Positions 53,173 through 61,639 of a stretch of DNA of 64,000 nucleotides are shown piece after piece. The DNA is from UBA7672 sp047601145. Lineage in GTDB: Bacteria > Pseudomonadota > Alphaproteobacteria > Caulobacterales > Hyphomonadaceae. The notes beneath the pieces are model-generated. The model had not been told where the DNA came from. It searched no databases and saw nothing but the letters and a program-made list of their open reading frames with translations. The stretch is taken from contig JASGJW010000003.1 of assembly GCA_047601145.1 (NCBI GenBank), positions 496,001 through 560,000 on the forward strand, in the 5' to 3' direction. Within the stretch, counting starts at the first letter, position 1. Each line of letters starts with the position of its first letter. A program made the position numbers and the translations under genes.

Positions 53173-55644
53173 CTAACTCATCGCATCACGCACAAGATCA
53201 TCCTCTGCCTCGCGCAGGATCGCCTCGGCGGCATCGCCTGAGAACACCGGCTCCTTACCGATCTCCAGCATCACCGGCACCGCGAACGGCGAAATCTGGT
53301 CGAGCTTGGAATGAACAATCTTGCCCTTGATACGCTTGAGCGCATCGGCCAGGCGGCGGATGTCGAGCAGGCCGTCACCCGCATCCTGCCGCGCGGCCTG
53401 AAGCAAGATGTGGTCCGGCTCGTGTGATCGCAGCACGTCGTAAATGAGATCGGTGGAGAACGTGATCTGCCGGCCGGTCTTTTCGTGCTTGGGCATGCGC
53501 CGCTCGATCAGCCCCGCGATCAAAGCATTGTTGCGGAAAGTCCGCTTCATCAGCGCGCTTTCCTCCAGCCACGCATCTAGATCGTCGCCCAGCATGTCCT
53601 CGTGGAAAAGCTGGTCGAGGTCCTCACCGCGCATGTCCTCAAGCGCCCAGACCGACAGCGCATACTCCGACGCCACGAAGCCCAGCGGCTTCAGCCCCGC
53701 GCGCTCCATGCGCCTTGTCAACAGCATGCCCAGCGTCTGGTGCGCCAGCCGCCCCTCGAACGGATAGCAGACGAGGTAGTGCCGATCCCCCCGCGGGAAC
53801 GTCTCGACCAGCAGCTGGTCAACATCGGGGATGATCGATTTCCGCTCCTGCACCTCGATCCACTCGCGCACCTGATCCGGCAACAGATGCCACCGCTCGC
53901 GATCGTGCAAGATGCTGCGTACGCGATCTGCCAGGAACGTCGTCAGCGGAAACTTGCCGCCATTGTAGCTCGGGATGGCCGGATCGGGATCGTAGGTCCG
54001 CGTCACTAGCGCGTCGGTGTCTGATATGCCCTCGAACTTCAGCACTTCGCCAGCGAACAGGAACGTGTCCCCCGGCGTCAGCATCTCGAAGAAGTATTCC
54101 TCCATCTCGCCGAGCTTGCGGCCCGGGCGCATCAGTTTCTTGTTCTCCGTGCCGCCCCTGAAGAAGCTGACCAGCCGCACCGAGATCATCGGGTCTTCGA
54201 CGATCGTGCCGATGTTCATGCGATGCTGGCGACGCACATCGTCATTGCGCGCGCGCCAGACGCCATCGGGAAACTTCACGATCCGCCGGAAGCGGTCATA
54301 CGTCTTCAGCGCATAGCCGCCCGTCGCCACCAGATCGACCACACGCTCCCACGCTTCCCAATCGAGGTCGGTATAGGGCGCCGCGATCCTGATCTCGTCA
54401 TACAGCTTCACAGCGTCGAACCCGTCGCCACAAGCCCGGCCCATGATGTGCTGCGCCAGCACGTCGAGCCCGCCGCGCCGCGGCCCCGGCCCATCGAGTT
54501 CGCCCGCCGCCACGGCCTCCACCGCGGCACGGCATTCCAGCACCTCGAACCGGTTCGATGGCGCGAGTAGGGCCCGGCTCGGTTCGTCCATCCGGTGGTT
54601 GGATCGTCCGATCCGCTGGATCAGGCGCGAGGATCCTTTCGGCGCGCCCATCTGCACCACGAGATCGACATCGCCCCAGTCGATCCCCAGATCGAGCGTC
54701 GATGTACACACTACCGCCTTCAGCTTCCCCGCCGCCATCGCCGCCTCGACCTTCTTGCGCTGGTCCACATCGAGCGAGCCATGGTGCAGGGCGATTGGCA
54801 GCGCATCCTCGTTCACGCGCCACAGCTCCTGGAACGTCATCTCGGCCTGGCTGCGCGTGTTGACGAACACCAGCGACATCTTCGCCGCCTTGATCGCCTG
54901 ATACACCTCCTTGATGTTGTGCCGCCCGGTATGTCCCGACCACGGAATGCGCGCCTCGCTCTCCAGCACGGAGATATTGGCGCTCGCGCCGCCCCGATGC
55001 CGGATGATCGGCGTGCCCGGCCCCAGCCAGCGCGCCAGCGCATCCGGGTCGCGCACAGTCGCCGACAGTCCGATATGCCGCGCCGACGGCGCCCATTCGC
55101 GCAATGAAGCGAGGCAAAGCGAGAGCAGGTCACCACGCTTCGACTGGGCGATCGCATGCACCTCGTCCACGATTACGGCCCGCAGGTCTGCGAAGAACCG
55201 CCCCGCATGTTCCGACGCCACCAGCAGCGCCAGCTGCTCCGGCGTCGTCAGCAGAATATCCGGCGGATGCGACCGCTGCCTCTGCCGCCGCGACTGGCTC
55301 GTATCGCCCGTCCGCGTCTCCAGCGTCAGGTCGAGCCGCATCTCCTCGACCGGGGCCGACAGGTTCCGCGCCACATCGGTCGCAAGCGCTTTCAGCGGCG
55401 AGATATAGAGGGTGTGCAATGCCGGATGGACGCGCTGTGGCGCATCCGCCAGCTCGATCAGGCTGGGCAGGAAGCCCGCCAGCGTCTTGCCGCCACCGGT
55501 CGGCGCGATCACCAGCCCGCCTAGCCCGCGCTTTGCCGCCTCGATCAGGCCCTCCTGGTGAGGCCGCACGCTCCAGCCCCGCGCGGCAAACCACGCCGCA
55601 AAGCGCGGAGGCAGCAGGCTTGGCGTCTTCTGATCGTCGGCCAT
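53173..55644 (-). CDS. ligase-associated DEXH-box helicase (Lhr-like)
   Basis: Superfamily 2 helicase of 823 residues, the ligase-associated DNA damage response type. Motif I is APTGGGKT, motif II is VDEVHAI (DEVH), motif III is LSATV, and the second RecA domain has CTSTLDLGIDWGDVDLVVQMGAPKGSSRLIQRIGRSNH. The C-terminal Lhr-core winged-helix and beta-barrel region follows. ATG 55644 (MADDQKTPSLLPPRF) fits homologues better than an upstream start. Works with PdeM in DNA repair. Confidence 0.92.
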   Translation of the reverse strand: MADDQKTPSLLPPRFAAWFAARGWSVRPHQEGLIEAAKRGLGGLVIAPTGGGKTLAGFLPSLIELADAPQRVHPALHTLYISPLKALATDVARNLSAPVEEMRLDLTLETRTGDTSQSRRQRQRSHPPDILLTTPEQLALLVASEHAGRFFADLRAVIVDEVHAIAQSKRGDLLSLCLASLREWAPSARHIGLSATVRDPDALARWLGPGTPIIRHRGGASANISVLESEARIPWSGHTGRHNIKEVYQAIKAAKMSLVFVNTRSQAEMTFQELWRVNEDALPIALHHGSLDVDQRKKVEAAMAAGKLKAVVCTSTLDLGIDWGDVDLVVQMGAPKGSSRLIQRIGRSNHRMDEPSRALLAPSNRFEVLECRAAVEAVAAGELDGPGPRRGGLDVLAQHIMGRACGDGFDAVKLYDEIRIAAPYTDLDWEAWERVVDLVATGGYALKTYDRFRRIVKFPDGVWRARNDDVRRQHRMNIGTIVEDPMISVRLVSFFRGGTENKKLMRPGRKLGEMEEYFFEMLTPGDTFLFAGEVLKFEGISDTDALVTRTYDPDPAIPSYNGGKFPLTTFLADRVRSILHDRERWHLLPDQVREWIEVQERKSIIPDVDQLLVETFPRGDRHYLVCYPFEGRLAHQTLGMLLTRRMERAGLKPLGFVASEYALSVWALEDMRGEDLDQLFHEDMLGDDLDAWLEESALMKRTFRNNALIAGLIERRMPKHEKTGRQITFSTDLIYDVLRSHEPDHILLQAARQDAGDGLLDIRRLADALKRIKGKIVHSKLDQISPFAVPVMLEIGKEPVFSGDAAEAILREAEDDLVRDAMS

Positions 55645-55760
55645 CGCCTTCCAAGATAGGCGTTCCGGTTCGTCCTGTCCTGCCTGAGCCAAATGCGAGT
55701 TAATTCGCCCTGCCCGCATCTTAACCTTTTGTTGGCCATAATGCGGGAAACTCCCTGTTC

Positions 55761-56552
55761 ATGACCGTTTCCATTCGTGCATCCCTGATGCTCAGCGCGC
55801 TAGCAATGGCGGGGCTGACTGCGGCGTTTGTCGATCCGCCAGAGGCCGAAGAGAACGCAAAATCCGCCCGCCCTGCGCCAGGCCACTGGTCCTACGGCGG
55901 CGAGGGCGGACCGGCCCACTGGGGTGAACTCTCCTCCGACAACAAGCCCTGCGCCGCCGGCATGCAGCAGTCACCCATCGACCTTTCTAGCGCCATGCCC
56001 GCCGGCATCGCCGCGGCGCAACCACACTGGATGCCTGTCCACGGCGGCATGGTCGTCAACAACGGCCACACCCTCCAGGTCGACATCGCCGACGGCGGCG
56101 GCATCACGCTTGACGGCAAGGACTATGTCCTCAAGCAGTTCCACTTCCACCACCCGTCCGAACACACGATCGATGGCAAGCAATTCCCGCTCGAAGTCCA
56201 CTTCGTCCACGCGGCGAAGGATGGCGATCTCGCCGTGATCGGCGTGATGTTCATGGAAGGCTCGGCCAATCCCAATCTCGACGCCATCTGGGCTACCGCC
56301 CCGGCGAGGGAAGGGAAAGCCGCAGTCGCCTTCGACATCGATCCGTCGAAGTTCATCCCCGCGGGCGGGTCGTTCCGCTACGAAGGATCGCTCACCACGC
56401 CGCCTTGCTCAGAAACGGTGCACTGGACGGTGATGGCCGCTCCGGAGACGATCTCGCCGAGCCAGGTCGCCGCCTTTTCGACGTTGTTCCCGTGGAACGC
56501 CCGCCCGGTCCAGCCGCTAAACCGTCGCTACGTCCTCAAGACTTCGGGCTGA
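55761..56552 (+). CDS. alpha-carbonic anhydrase, exported
   Basis: A 263-residue carbonic anhydrase of the alpha class. The zinc His residues are in QFHFHHPSEH (two) and EVHFVHA (third); HWGELSSDNKPCAAGMQQSPIDL is the N-terminal family block. A signal peptide (SIRASLMLSALAMAGLTAAF) directs it to the periplasm. Alpha-class enzymes in bacteria support CO2/bicarbonate exchange in the periplasm. The end overlaps the convergent membrane protein gene by 17 bases. Confidence 0.9.
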   Translation: MTVSIRASLMLSALAMAGLTAAFVDPPEAEENAKSARPAPGHWSYGGEGGPAHWGELSSDNKPCAAGMQQSPIDLSSAMPAGIAAAQPHWMPVHGGMVVNNGHTLQVDIADGGGITLDGKDYVLKQFHFHHPSEHTIDGKQFPLEVHFVHAAKDGDLAVIGVMFMEGSANPNLDAIWATAPAREGKAAVAFDIDPSKFIPAGGSFRYEGSLTTPPCSETVHWTVMAAPETISPSQVAAFSTLFPWNARPVQPLNRRYVLKTSG

Positions 56553-56958
56553 GCTTCCAGCGCGACGCGCGCCACAGCCATGGCGTCGTGACGAACACGA
56601 TCACACCGAAGATCGTCAGGCCAATCAGCACATAGTTGAACACGAACTGGAAGGTGGGAAACTGCGTCCAGTTCACGGTCAAGGTCGTCGCCATTGTCGC
56701 GAAGCTCAGCGCGATGCCTGTGCGCGGCCGCGTCAGCAGCAGCCACGCCACAACGAAATCCACCGCGCACACGCCGTACCAGAAGAACGGCGCCCAGCTT
56801 GGCGCTGGACCGTAATACCAGAGGTCGCCGTGGATCCAGACCCACCAGAAATGGCTCAACGCCCCGAAGACGAAACCGCCAGCCAGCACCACGCGCGTCC
56901 GGTCCGCCGCGTTCATCGCAGGCGCCCAGTCGCGCGCGATCTGGCTGAACAGGTTCAT
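56536..56958 (-). CDS. four-helix membrane protein, last gene of lipid-like operon
   Basis: A 140-residue protein with four hydrophobic segments, starting VVLAGGFVFGALSHFWWVWIHGDLWYYGPAPSWAPFFWYGVCAVDFVVAWLLL. Aromatic residues (Trp, Tyr, Phe) are very common in the first loops. No family is recognised. Its ATG overlaps the AMP-ligase stop by 4 bases, so it belongs to the six-gene operon, presumably at the membrane step. A second start at the MNAADRT methionine is possible. Confidence 0.65.
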   Translation of the reverse strand: MNLFSQIARDWAPAMNAADRTRVVLAGGFVFGALSHFWWVWIHGDLWYYGPAPSWAPFFWYGVCAVDFVVAWLLLTRPRTGIALSFATMATTLTVNWTQFPTFQFVFNYVLIGLTIFGVIVFVTTPWLWRASRWKLSPKS

Positions 56959-58385
56959 GCGAGCAGCTTCCTCAACTGCGCATAGTCCGCTTTCGAGTTG
57001 TGCCGCTTATCCATCGGCACCTCGCGCAGGATAACGACATCGATCGGCCCCAGTTTCGCAGCGCGCGTCTGCAGCGCAGCCTGGTCCAAGCCATCGCCCG
57101 ACAGCGCCAGCTTCGCGCGACCGTCTCCCGCCAGCAGCGCCGCCCGCCGCACCCCCGGCCAACTCAGCGCCGCCGTCTCGATGGCGAACGGGAACAGCCC
57201 GCCGGACGCGGCCTCGTGACGCCCGAGCAGCCACAGCCGCCCTTGCTCATCACGTCGCGCCGCATCGCCGGTGCGATGCCACAGTTTCCCGCCGCTGATC
57301 GACTTGGTCGACTTGTCGTCCGCCGGATCAAGATAGCCCTGGTTCACATGCGGCCCGGCGACGAACACCTCGTCCTCGCGGATATCAACCTCGATCTCCG
57401 GGATAGGCGTTCCCGCGAGCAGCCCCGCGCCATTCGCCATCGCTTCCCAGTCCGCCGCGCCGATCTCCCTGAACTCCAGGTGCGCAATCGGCTCCGCCTC
57501 GGTCGAGCCATAGACCGCATGGATCGCCGCCTGCGGCGCGGCGCGAGCAATGGAATGGAGCAGGTTGGGAAACACGGGCCCGCCGCCGGTGAACACCGCC
57601 TCGAGCCGCGGAATTGGCTCCGCACCTTCGGTGACGCGCGCCAAAACGGCGGGCGGAGCCACGATGCGGTTCACGCCGTGATCCAGCATCTGCCGCCGCA
57701 GCAGCGCGCCGTTCAGCTTCGCCGGGCGTGTCAGCTTGCCCGCGGGGATCACGCTCGTCGCACCAGCCGCAAGGTTCGAAAGGATGAACACCGGCAGCGA
57801 GATCAGGTCGACATCGCTCGGCTTCGTCTGCCTCAGCTTCTCCAGCAGCGTGTGCTGCAGCACCAGAAAATCAGACGACCGCACAATCCCCTTCGGCCGC
57901 CCAGTCGAGCCGGACGTGAAAGTGATCAGCGCAGGTGCATCGCCCGGCATATGCGCAAGGATCTCACGCCCCGGCTCCTTGCCATTCGGATCGGGAAGCG
58001 GCTTCAGCCGCCGCAGCTCCGGAAATAGCAGGCGCAGCCCGTGCCCGATGCCGGTGGTGACGACCGCCTTCGGCCGCACCGCTTCGACCGCGACGCGTAA
58101 CCCCTTCAATCCGGCTGCCGGCTCCGGAAACATCGCCACCGCGCCAAGCCGGAACACGGCAAGCAAAGTCTCGTACAGCTCGACCGAAACGCCTCGCGCG
58201 ATCAGAATCACATCGCCGGCCTTGATGCCAGAACACTGATACGCATGCGCCCGCGCCGCCGAAGCCTTCGCGAGCTCGGAATATGTCACCACGCGCCCCT
58301 TGGACGTGATGATCGCCGCCGCATCCGGGCGCGCCTTCACATGACCCAGGAACAGCTCGACGAGGTTCAAAGCCGGCCGCCCCAC
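56955..58385 (-). CDS. AMP-forming acyl-CoA synthetase-like ligase
   Basis: A 476-residue ANL-superfamily adenylating enzyme. The ATP-binding P-loop is TFTSGSTGRPKG; HAVYGSTEAEPIA is the A5 motif; WHRTGDAARRDEQGRLWLLGR is the A7/A8 region. The C-terminus ends with DKRHNSKADYAQLRKLL, which has the catalytic Lys context (A10). It is shorter than most acyl-CoA synthetases. It activates a carboxylate, perhaps a fatty acid or amino acid derivative. Its start overlaps the GNAT gene end by 19 bases. Confidence 0.85.
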   Translation of the reverse strand: MGRPALNLVELFLGHVKARPDAAAIITSKGRVVTYSELAKASAARAHAYQCSGIKAGDVILIARGVSVELYETLLAVFRLGAVAMFPEPAAGLKGLRVAVEAVRPKAVVTTGIGHGLRLLFPELRRLKPLPDPNGKEPGREILAHMPGDAPALITFTSGSTGRPKGIVRSSDFLVLQHTLLEKLRQTKPSDVDLISLPVFILSNLAAGATSVIPAGKLTRPAKLNGALLRRQMLDHGVNRIVAPPAVLARVTEGAEPIPRLEAVFTGGGPVFPNLLHSIARAAPQAAIHAVYGSTEAEPIAHLEFREIGAADWEAMANGAGLLAGTPIPEIEVDIREDEVFVAGPHVNQGYLDPADDKSTKSISGGKLWHRTGDAARRDEQGRLWLLGRHEAASGGLFPFAIETAALSWPGVRRAALLAGDGRAKLALSGDGLDQAALQTRAAKLGPIDVVILREVPMDKRHNSKADYAQLRKLLA

Positions 58386-59206
58386 AGCGCGTAACGCCGG
58401 AACACCGCCCCTCCATGGCTATCGCTGTGCGTGGCCGAGAGATTGGTCTCGTGCATCAGCGCGTGGATCACTTCCAAAAAGCCGCGCTTCTTGGCCCGCT
58501 CGTGGAACGCATTCGCCAGCAGCGATCCGCCGCCCTTCACCCGCGACGCATAGGTCTTGAGGATCACCGCTTTTGGTTTCGGCCCTTCGGCCAGATCGGG
58601 AATGGCGAACAGGAAGGCTTTAAGCGCCCCAGCCTCATCCTCGGCCAACAGCACGAGCTCTGGATCAACCGCCTTCAGCACTGGCCGATAGCTCGCCAGA
58701 AAATCCTCCAGCGAGATCGGCTGATAGAAATGGTTCGATGCAAAAGCCTCCAGCGACAGCGCATGGATGCGCCCCAGCTCTTCCTCGGCCCGCGACGGAT
58801 CGAAATTACGCAGTTTCACGCCCGCTGGCGGCGCCGACTTGCTGTCGAGCACATCCGCCGTCCGCGCTGCCGAAACATAGCGCGAGATAATCTTCAGGCC
58901 CGATTGCTCGAACGCATCGACATAGTGATCGGGGTTCGACGGCTCCATCAGGAAGGGTGGCCGACCATTGCTCTCAACCACCAGCCGATGCTTCGCCCAA
59001 GTCGATCCATCCATCGGCCCCAGCACGGCGCCAAAGCCTTCGGCCCGTAACTGCGCCATCGCCTCGCGTATCAACACCGCACCGGCCGCCGCGGTCTCGC
59101 ACGCGAACTGCCCAAGCTGCGCCGTCCGCAGGCCATCGAGAGATGGCCCGTCGCGATAGATCGCAAGGCTGGCGCCCGGGGCGCTGAGAGATTCTGGCGC
59201 GGTCAT
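58367..59206 (-). CDS. GNAT-like N-acyltransferase
   Basis: A 279-residue protein with GNAT-like features: GFGAVLGPMDGSTWAKHRLVVES, then RPPFLMEPSNPDHYVDAFEQSGL and a late acyl-CoA-binding-like run KTYASRVKGGGSLLANAFHERAKKRGF. The central parts resemble stand-alone GNAT proteins that sit beside AMP-ligases. ATG 59206 overlaps the kinase-like gene stop by ATGA. If it works with the neighbouring ligase it could transfer the activated acyl group; that is inference. Confidence 0.65.
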   Translation of the reverse strand: MTAPESLSAPGASLAIYRDGPSLDGLRTAQLGQFACETAAAGAVLIREAMAQLRAEGFGAVLGPMDGSTWAKHRLVVESNGRPPFLMEPSNPDHYVDAFEQSGLKIISRYVSAARTADVLDSKSAPPAGVKLRNFDPSRAEEELGRIHALSLEAFASNHFYQPISLEDFLASYRPVLKAVDPELVLLAEDEAGALKAFLFAIPDLAEGPKPKAVILKTYASRVKGGGSLLANAFHERAKKRGFLEVIHALMHETNLSATHSDSHGGAVFRRYALWGGRL

Positions 59207-60543
59207 GGATCGGGCCATAGCGGATAGGTTGCAAATCCGATCGCCATGCTCAGGCCTCCAAGCATCATCCACGGCCGTTCGTAGTCGCGCTTCCGAAGCA
59301 GCCACCCGGCAATCGCCACAGCGACGATACAAACCAGCCCGATCAGCGTGAAGATCAGCCCGGTCTCACTCTCATGCGCCGCCCAGTAGGTGCGGATCGA
59401 CATCGCCGCCCAGGCAACCAGGATCACAGCAATCAGGCGCCAGAACTTCTGCGCGAACCGTCCTGAAATCCCCGCCGCCAGCGCCGCGAAAGACAGGTTG
59501 AACCCGAAGATCGTATCCTTGTGCGCCACATTGCTGACCACGAAGTAGAACAACGCCACAGCCAGCACGACCAGCAACAGGTTCAGCGCATCGAACTGCG
59601 GCCGCTGCCCACGGCGCACCGCGTCGGCGATGAAATACGTGCCCACCGCCACCGCCGGTGTGATGATGCTCGGAGGTTCCGCAAAGATCGCGATGCAGAA
59701 GAATAGCGTTGAACCAACCGCCAGGAAATGCCGTTCCTCGCCAGCCCGGTGGCGCGTTACGTAAAGCAGGAGCATCAGCGCCACAAAAAACAGCCCGGCG
59801 ATCACCGCCAGTCCGATAACGCCGAGGTAAAGCAGGTTCGAGAGCAGGAAGTAGAGCCCGAGCGGGATGAATAGGTTGTCCAGCCCCCGCCAGCTTGCAG
59901 CCTCCAGCAGAGCGCCGAACGCCGCCGTGATGAAGGCCAGCAGTACAGCCTCGCCACGCCCGATATCCGTCATCAGCAGGATGACGATCAGTGATAACAG
60001 CCACGCCGTCACCGCGAACACGATCACGCCCTCGATGCTCTTCGAACCTTCCTCGATGCTGAATGTCTTCTTCCCATAACGGGAGCCGACCACCGCACTC
60101 GCCGCATCACACAGCGTCAGGATCAGGATCGGCAGCATGTAGAGCACCGGCCCCACCGGCGGCTTGTGATGCAGCGCCAGCGAGACGAAGTGCCCGTCCT
60201 TCAGCCAGAACAGCAGCGCCACCGACACGGCGAACAGTAGCTCGCCATAGGACGTGCGCTGCACGGCATGCAGCCCGCCGCCCAGGCTCTTCCGCATTGC
60301 CCCTCGAGCCAGCAGGAATACGATAACGGCCAATCCGCACGTGGCCGCCACCTCCCACACCGCGCTGAACACATAGGGAAAGGTCAGGCAGTAGAGGCCG
60401 AGGCTGATGTGAACCAGCTTCCTTCCGATCTCCGGATCGAGCTTGGCGATCCTCGCCAGTTGCGACACGCCCCACAGCACCACGGCCAGCAGGACGACCG
60501 AACCTGCGATCTTCCCCCCGCTGATCAGCAGCGTGTCGTTCAC
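59203..60543 (-). CDS. polytopic protein with CTP-dependent lipid kinase signature
   Basis: A 446-residue membrane protein with about 13 helices. The N-terminal 220 residues match the dolichol/phytol/diacylglycerol kinase (SEC59, VTE5, DGK1) superfamily: GRKLVHISLGLYCLTFPYVF is the RK-x-H-x-x-G motif, and CDAASAVVGSRYGKKTFSIEEGSKSIEGVIVF holds the Asp and the KSxEG signature. These enzymes phosphorylate lipid alcohols using CTP. The C-terminal half has six more helices of unknown type. Its start overlaps the DUF3419 gene by 4 bases. Confidence 0.78.
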   Translation of the reverse strand: MNDTLLISGGKIAGSVVLLAVVLWGVSQLARIAKLDPEIGRKLVHISLGLYCLTFPYVFSAVWEVAATCGLAVIVFLLARGAMRKSLGGGLHAVQRTSYGELLFAVSVALLFWLKDGHFVSLALHHKPPVGPVLYMLPILILTLCDAASAVVGSRYGKKTFSIEEGSKSIEGVIVFAVTAWLLSLIVILLMTDIGRGEAVLLAFITAAFGALLEAASWRGLDNLFIPLGLYFLLSNLLYLGVIGLAVIAGLFFVALMLLLYVTRHRAGEERHFLAVGSTLFFCIAIFAEPPSIITPAVAVGTYFIADAVRRGQRPQFDALNLLLVVLAVALFYFVVSNVAHKDTIFGFNLSFAALAAGISGRFAQKFWRLIAVILVAWAAMSIRTYWAAHESETGLIFTLIGLVCIVAVAIAGWLLRKRDYERPWMMLGGLSMAIGFATYPLWPDP

Positions 60544-61637
60544 GCAACTTCCTCGATCACGAAGTCGGAATAGAAGAACGCTTTGTCAATCGGCTTCAGC
60601 TTGGCCTCGAGCTCCGCATTCGTCTTCACGCGCGAAGCCAGCGACGTCGGGGCACGCCGCGGCGCCATCATGTTCCAGTAGGCGATCCGCGCCCCCGGCT
60701 TCGACGCCGCGAGGATCGTGCCGTACGCCTTCTCATGCGCCTCGGGCGACATGTATTCGAAGATGTCGGAGAGGTTGAACGCATCCGCCTTCACGCCTTC
60801 CTCCGCCAGCGTCTCCACCGTGCAGAGCCGCACCTCGAGCCTGTCTAGCCTGTCACGGATCGTCTCGAACCGCTCCAGCTCCAGCGCGCGCGGCAGCGCC
60901 TCGCCATGATCGCCTTTGAGGATCCAGTGCAGGTAAGGATTGATCGACGGGTCCTGATCGACCAGCGCCTTGCGCGTGAGGCGCGCCACCTGTTCTGACG
61001 GCCCGCCTTCGACATGGTCGAAGAAGGCCGGATCGCGGCCAAGACGTCCCATGACAAAGCGGGAGAAGAACACGCGGATCATCATCCGCCAGCCCCAGAT
61101 GTTCCAGTGCTTATCGAAGAACGCCTTGCGTTCCGCCGCATCGCGCGGATGCAGCAGGTCTTCGATCGTTCCCGAGTTATGAATGAACGGCAGTACCCAT
61201 TCGCGGAACGTTCGGAAATAGTTCTCGAACTTGCCGACGCCGCCGACGCCATATTTGCGCACCTGTTCCACGCGCGTCGCCCAGAATTTCTGGTCTTCGT
61301 CAGACAGCGTCTTCGCCGCCTGGTCCAGCAGGTGCTTCCGCCGCCCAGACGGCCGCGATCCGATCAACTCCAGGAACTCGTCATGATTATGCAGCTTGTA
61401 CATCGCCGCCCGTATGCGCACGCACGCCAGCTGCGCCGGATTGAGATCGACCGCAATCACGCGCCCCGGCCCCTCCGCCAGAAGCGCCAGCGCATTGTCG
61501 CCCGCCGATGCGATCGACACGACTGTTTCGCCAGCCTTCGGCCGCAGCGCAGCCACGAGGATGTCCGCGTCCTCCCACACCTGCGCATAGCGGATGATAT
61601 CGAAAGATGCGCGCTTCGCGATGTCGGTTTCGGCCAT
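60540..61637 (-). CDS. DUF3419 protein, BtaA-like aminocarboxypropyltransferase
   Basis: A 365-residue SAM-dependent enzyme of the DUF3419/BtaA family. The N-terminus IIRYAQVWEDADILVAALRP is the family hallmark, followed by VVSIASAGDNALALLAEGPGRVIAVDLNPAQLACVRIR (SAM-binding) and FNLSDIFEYMSPE. BtaA moves the 3-amino-3-carboxypropyl group of SAM to diacylglycerol in betaine lipid synthesis. No BtaB-type N-methyltransferase is adjacent, so the acceptor or product may differ. It starts 2 bases after the PEP-synthase-like gene. Confidence 0.85.
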   Translation of the reverse strand: MAETDIAKRASFDIIRYAQVWEDADILVAALRPKAGETVVSIASAGDNALALLAEGPGRVIAVDLNPAQLACVRIRAAMYKLHNHDEFLELIGSRPSGRRKHLLDQAAKTLSDEDQKFWATRVEQVRKYGVGGVGKFENYFRTFREWVLPFIHNSGTIEDLLHPRDAAERKAFFDKHWNIWGWRMMIRVFFSRFVMGRLGRDPAFFDHVEGGPSEQVARLTRKALVDQDPSINPYLHWILKGDHGEALPRALELERFETIRDRLDRLEVRLCTVETLAEEGVKADAFNLSDIFEYMSPEAHEKAYGTILAASKPGARIAYWNMMAPRRAPTSLASRVKTNAELEAKLKPIDKAFFYSDFVIEEVA

Positions 61638-61639
61638 TG

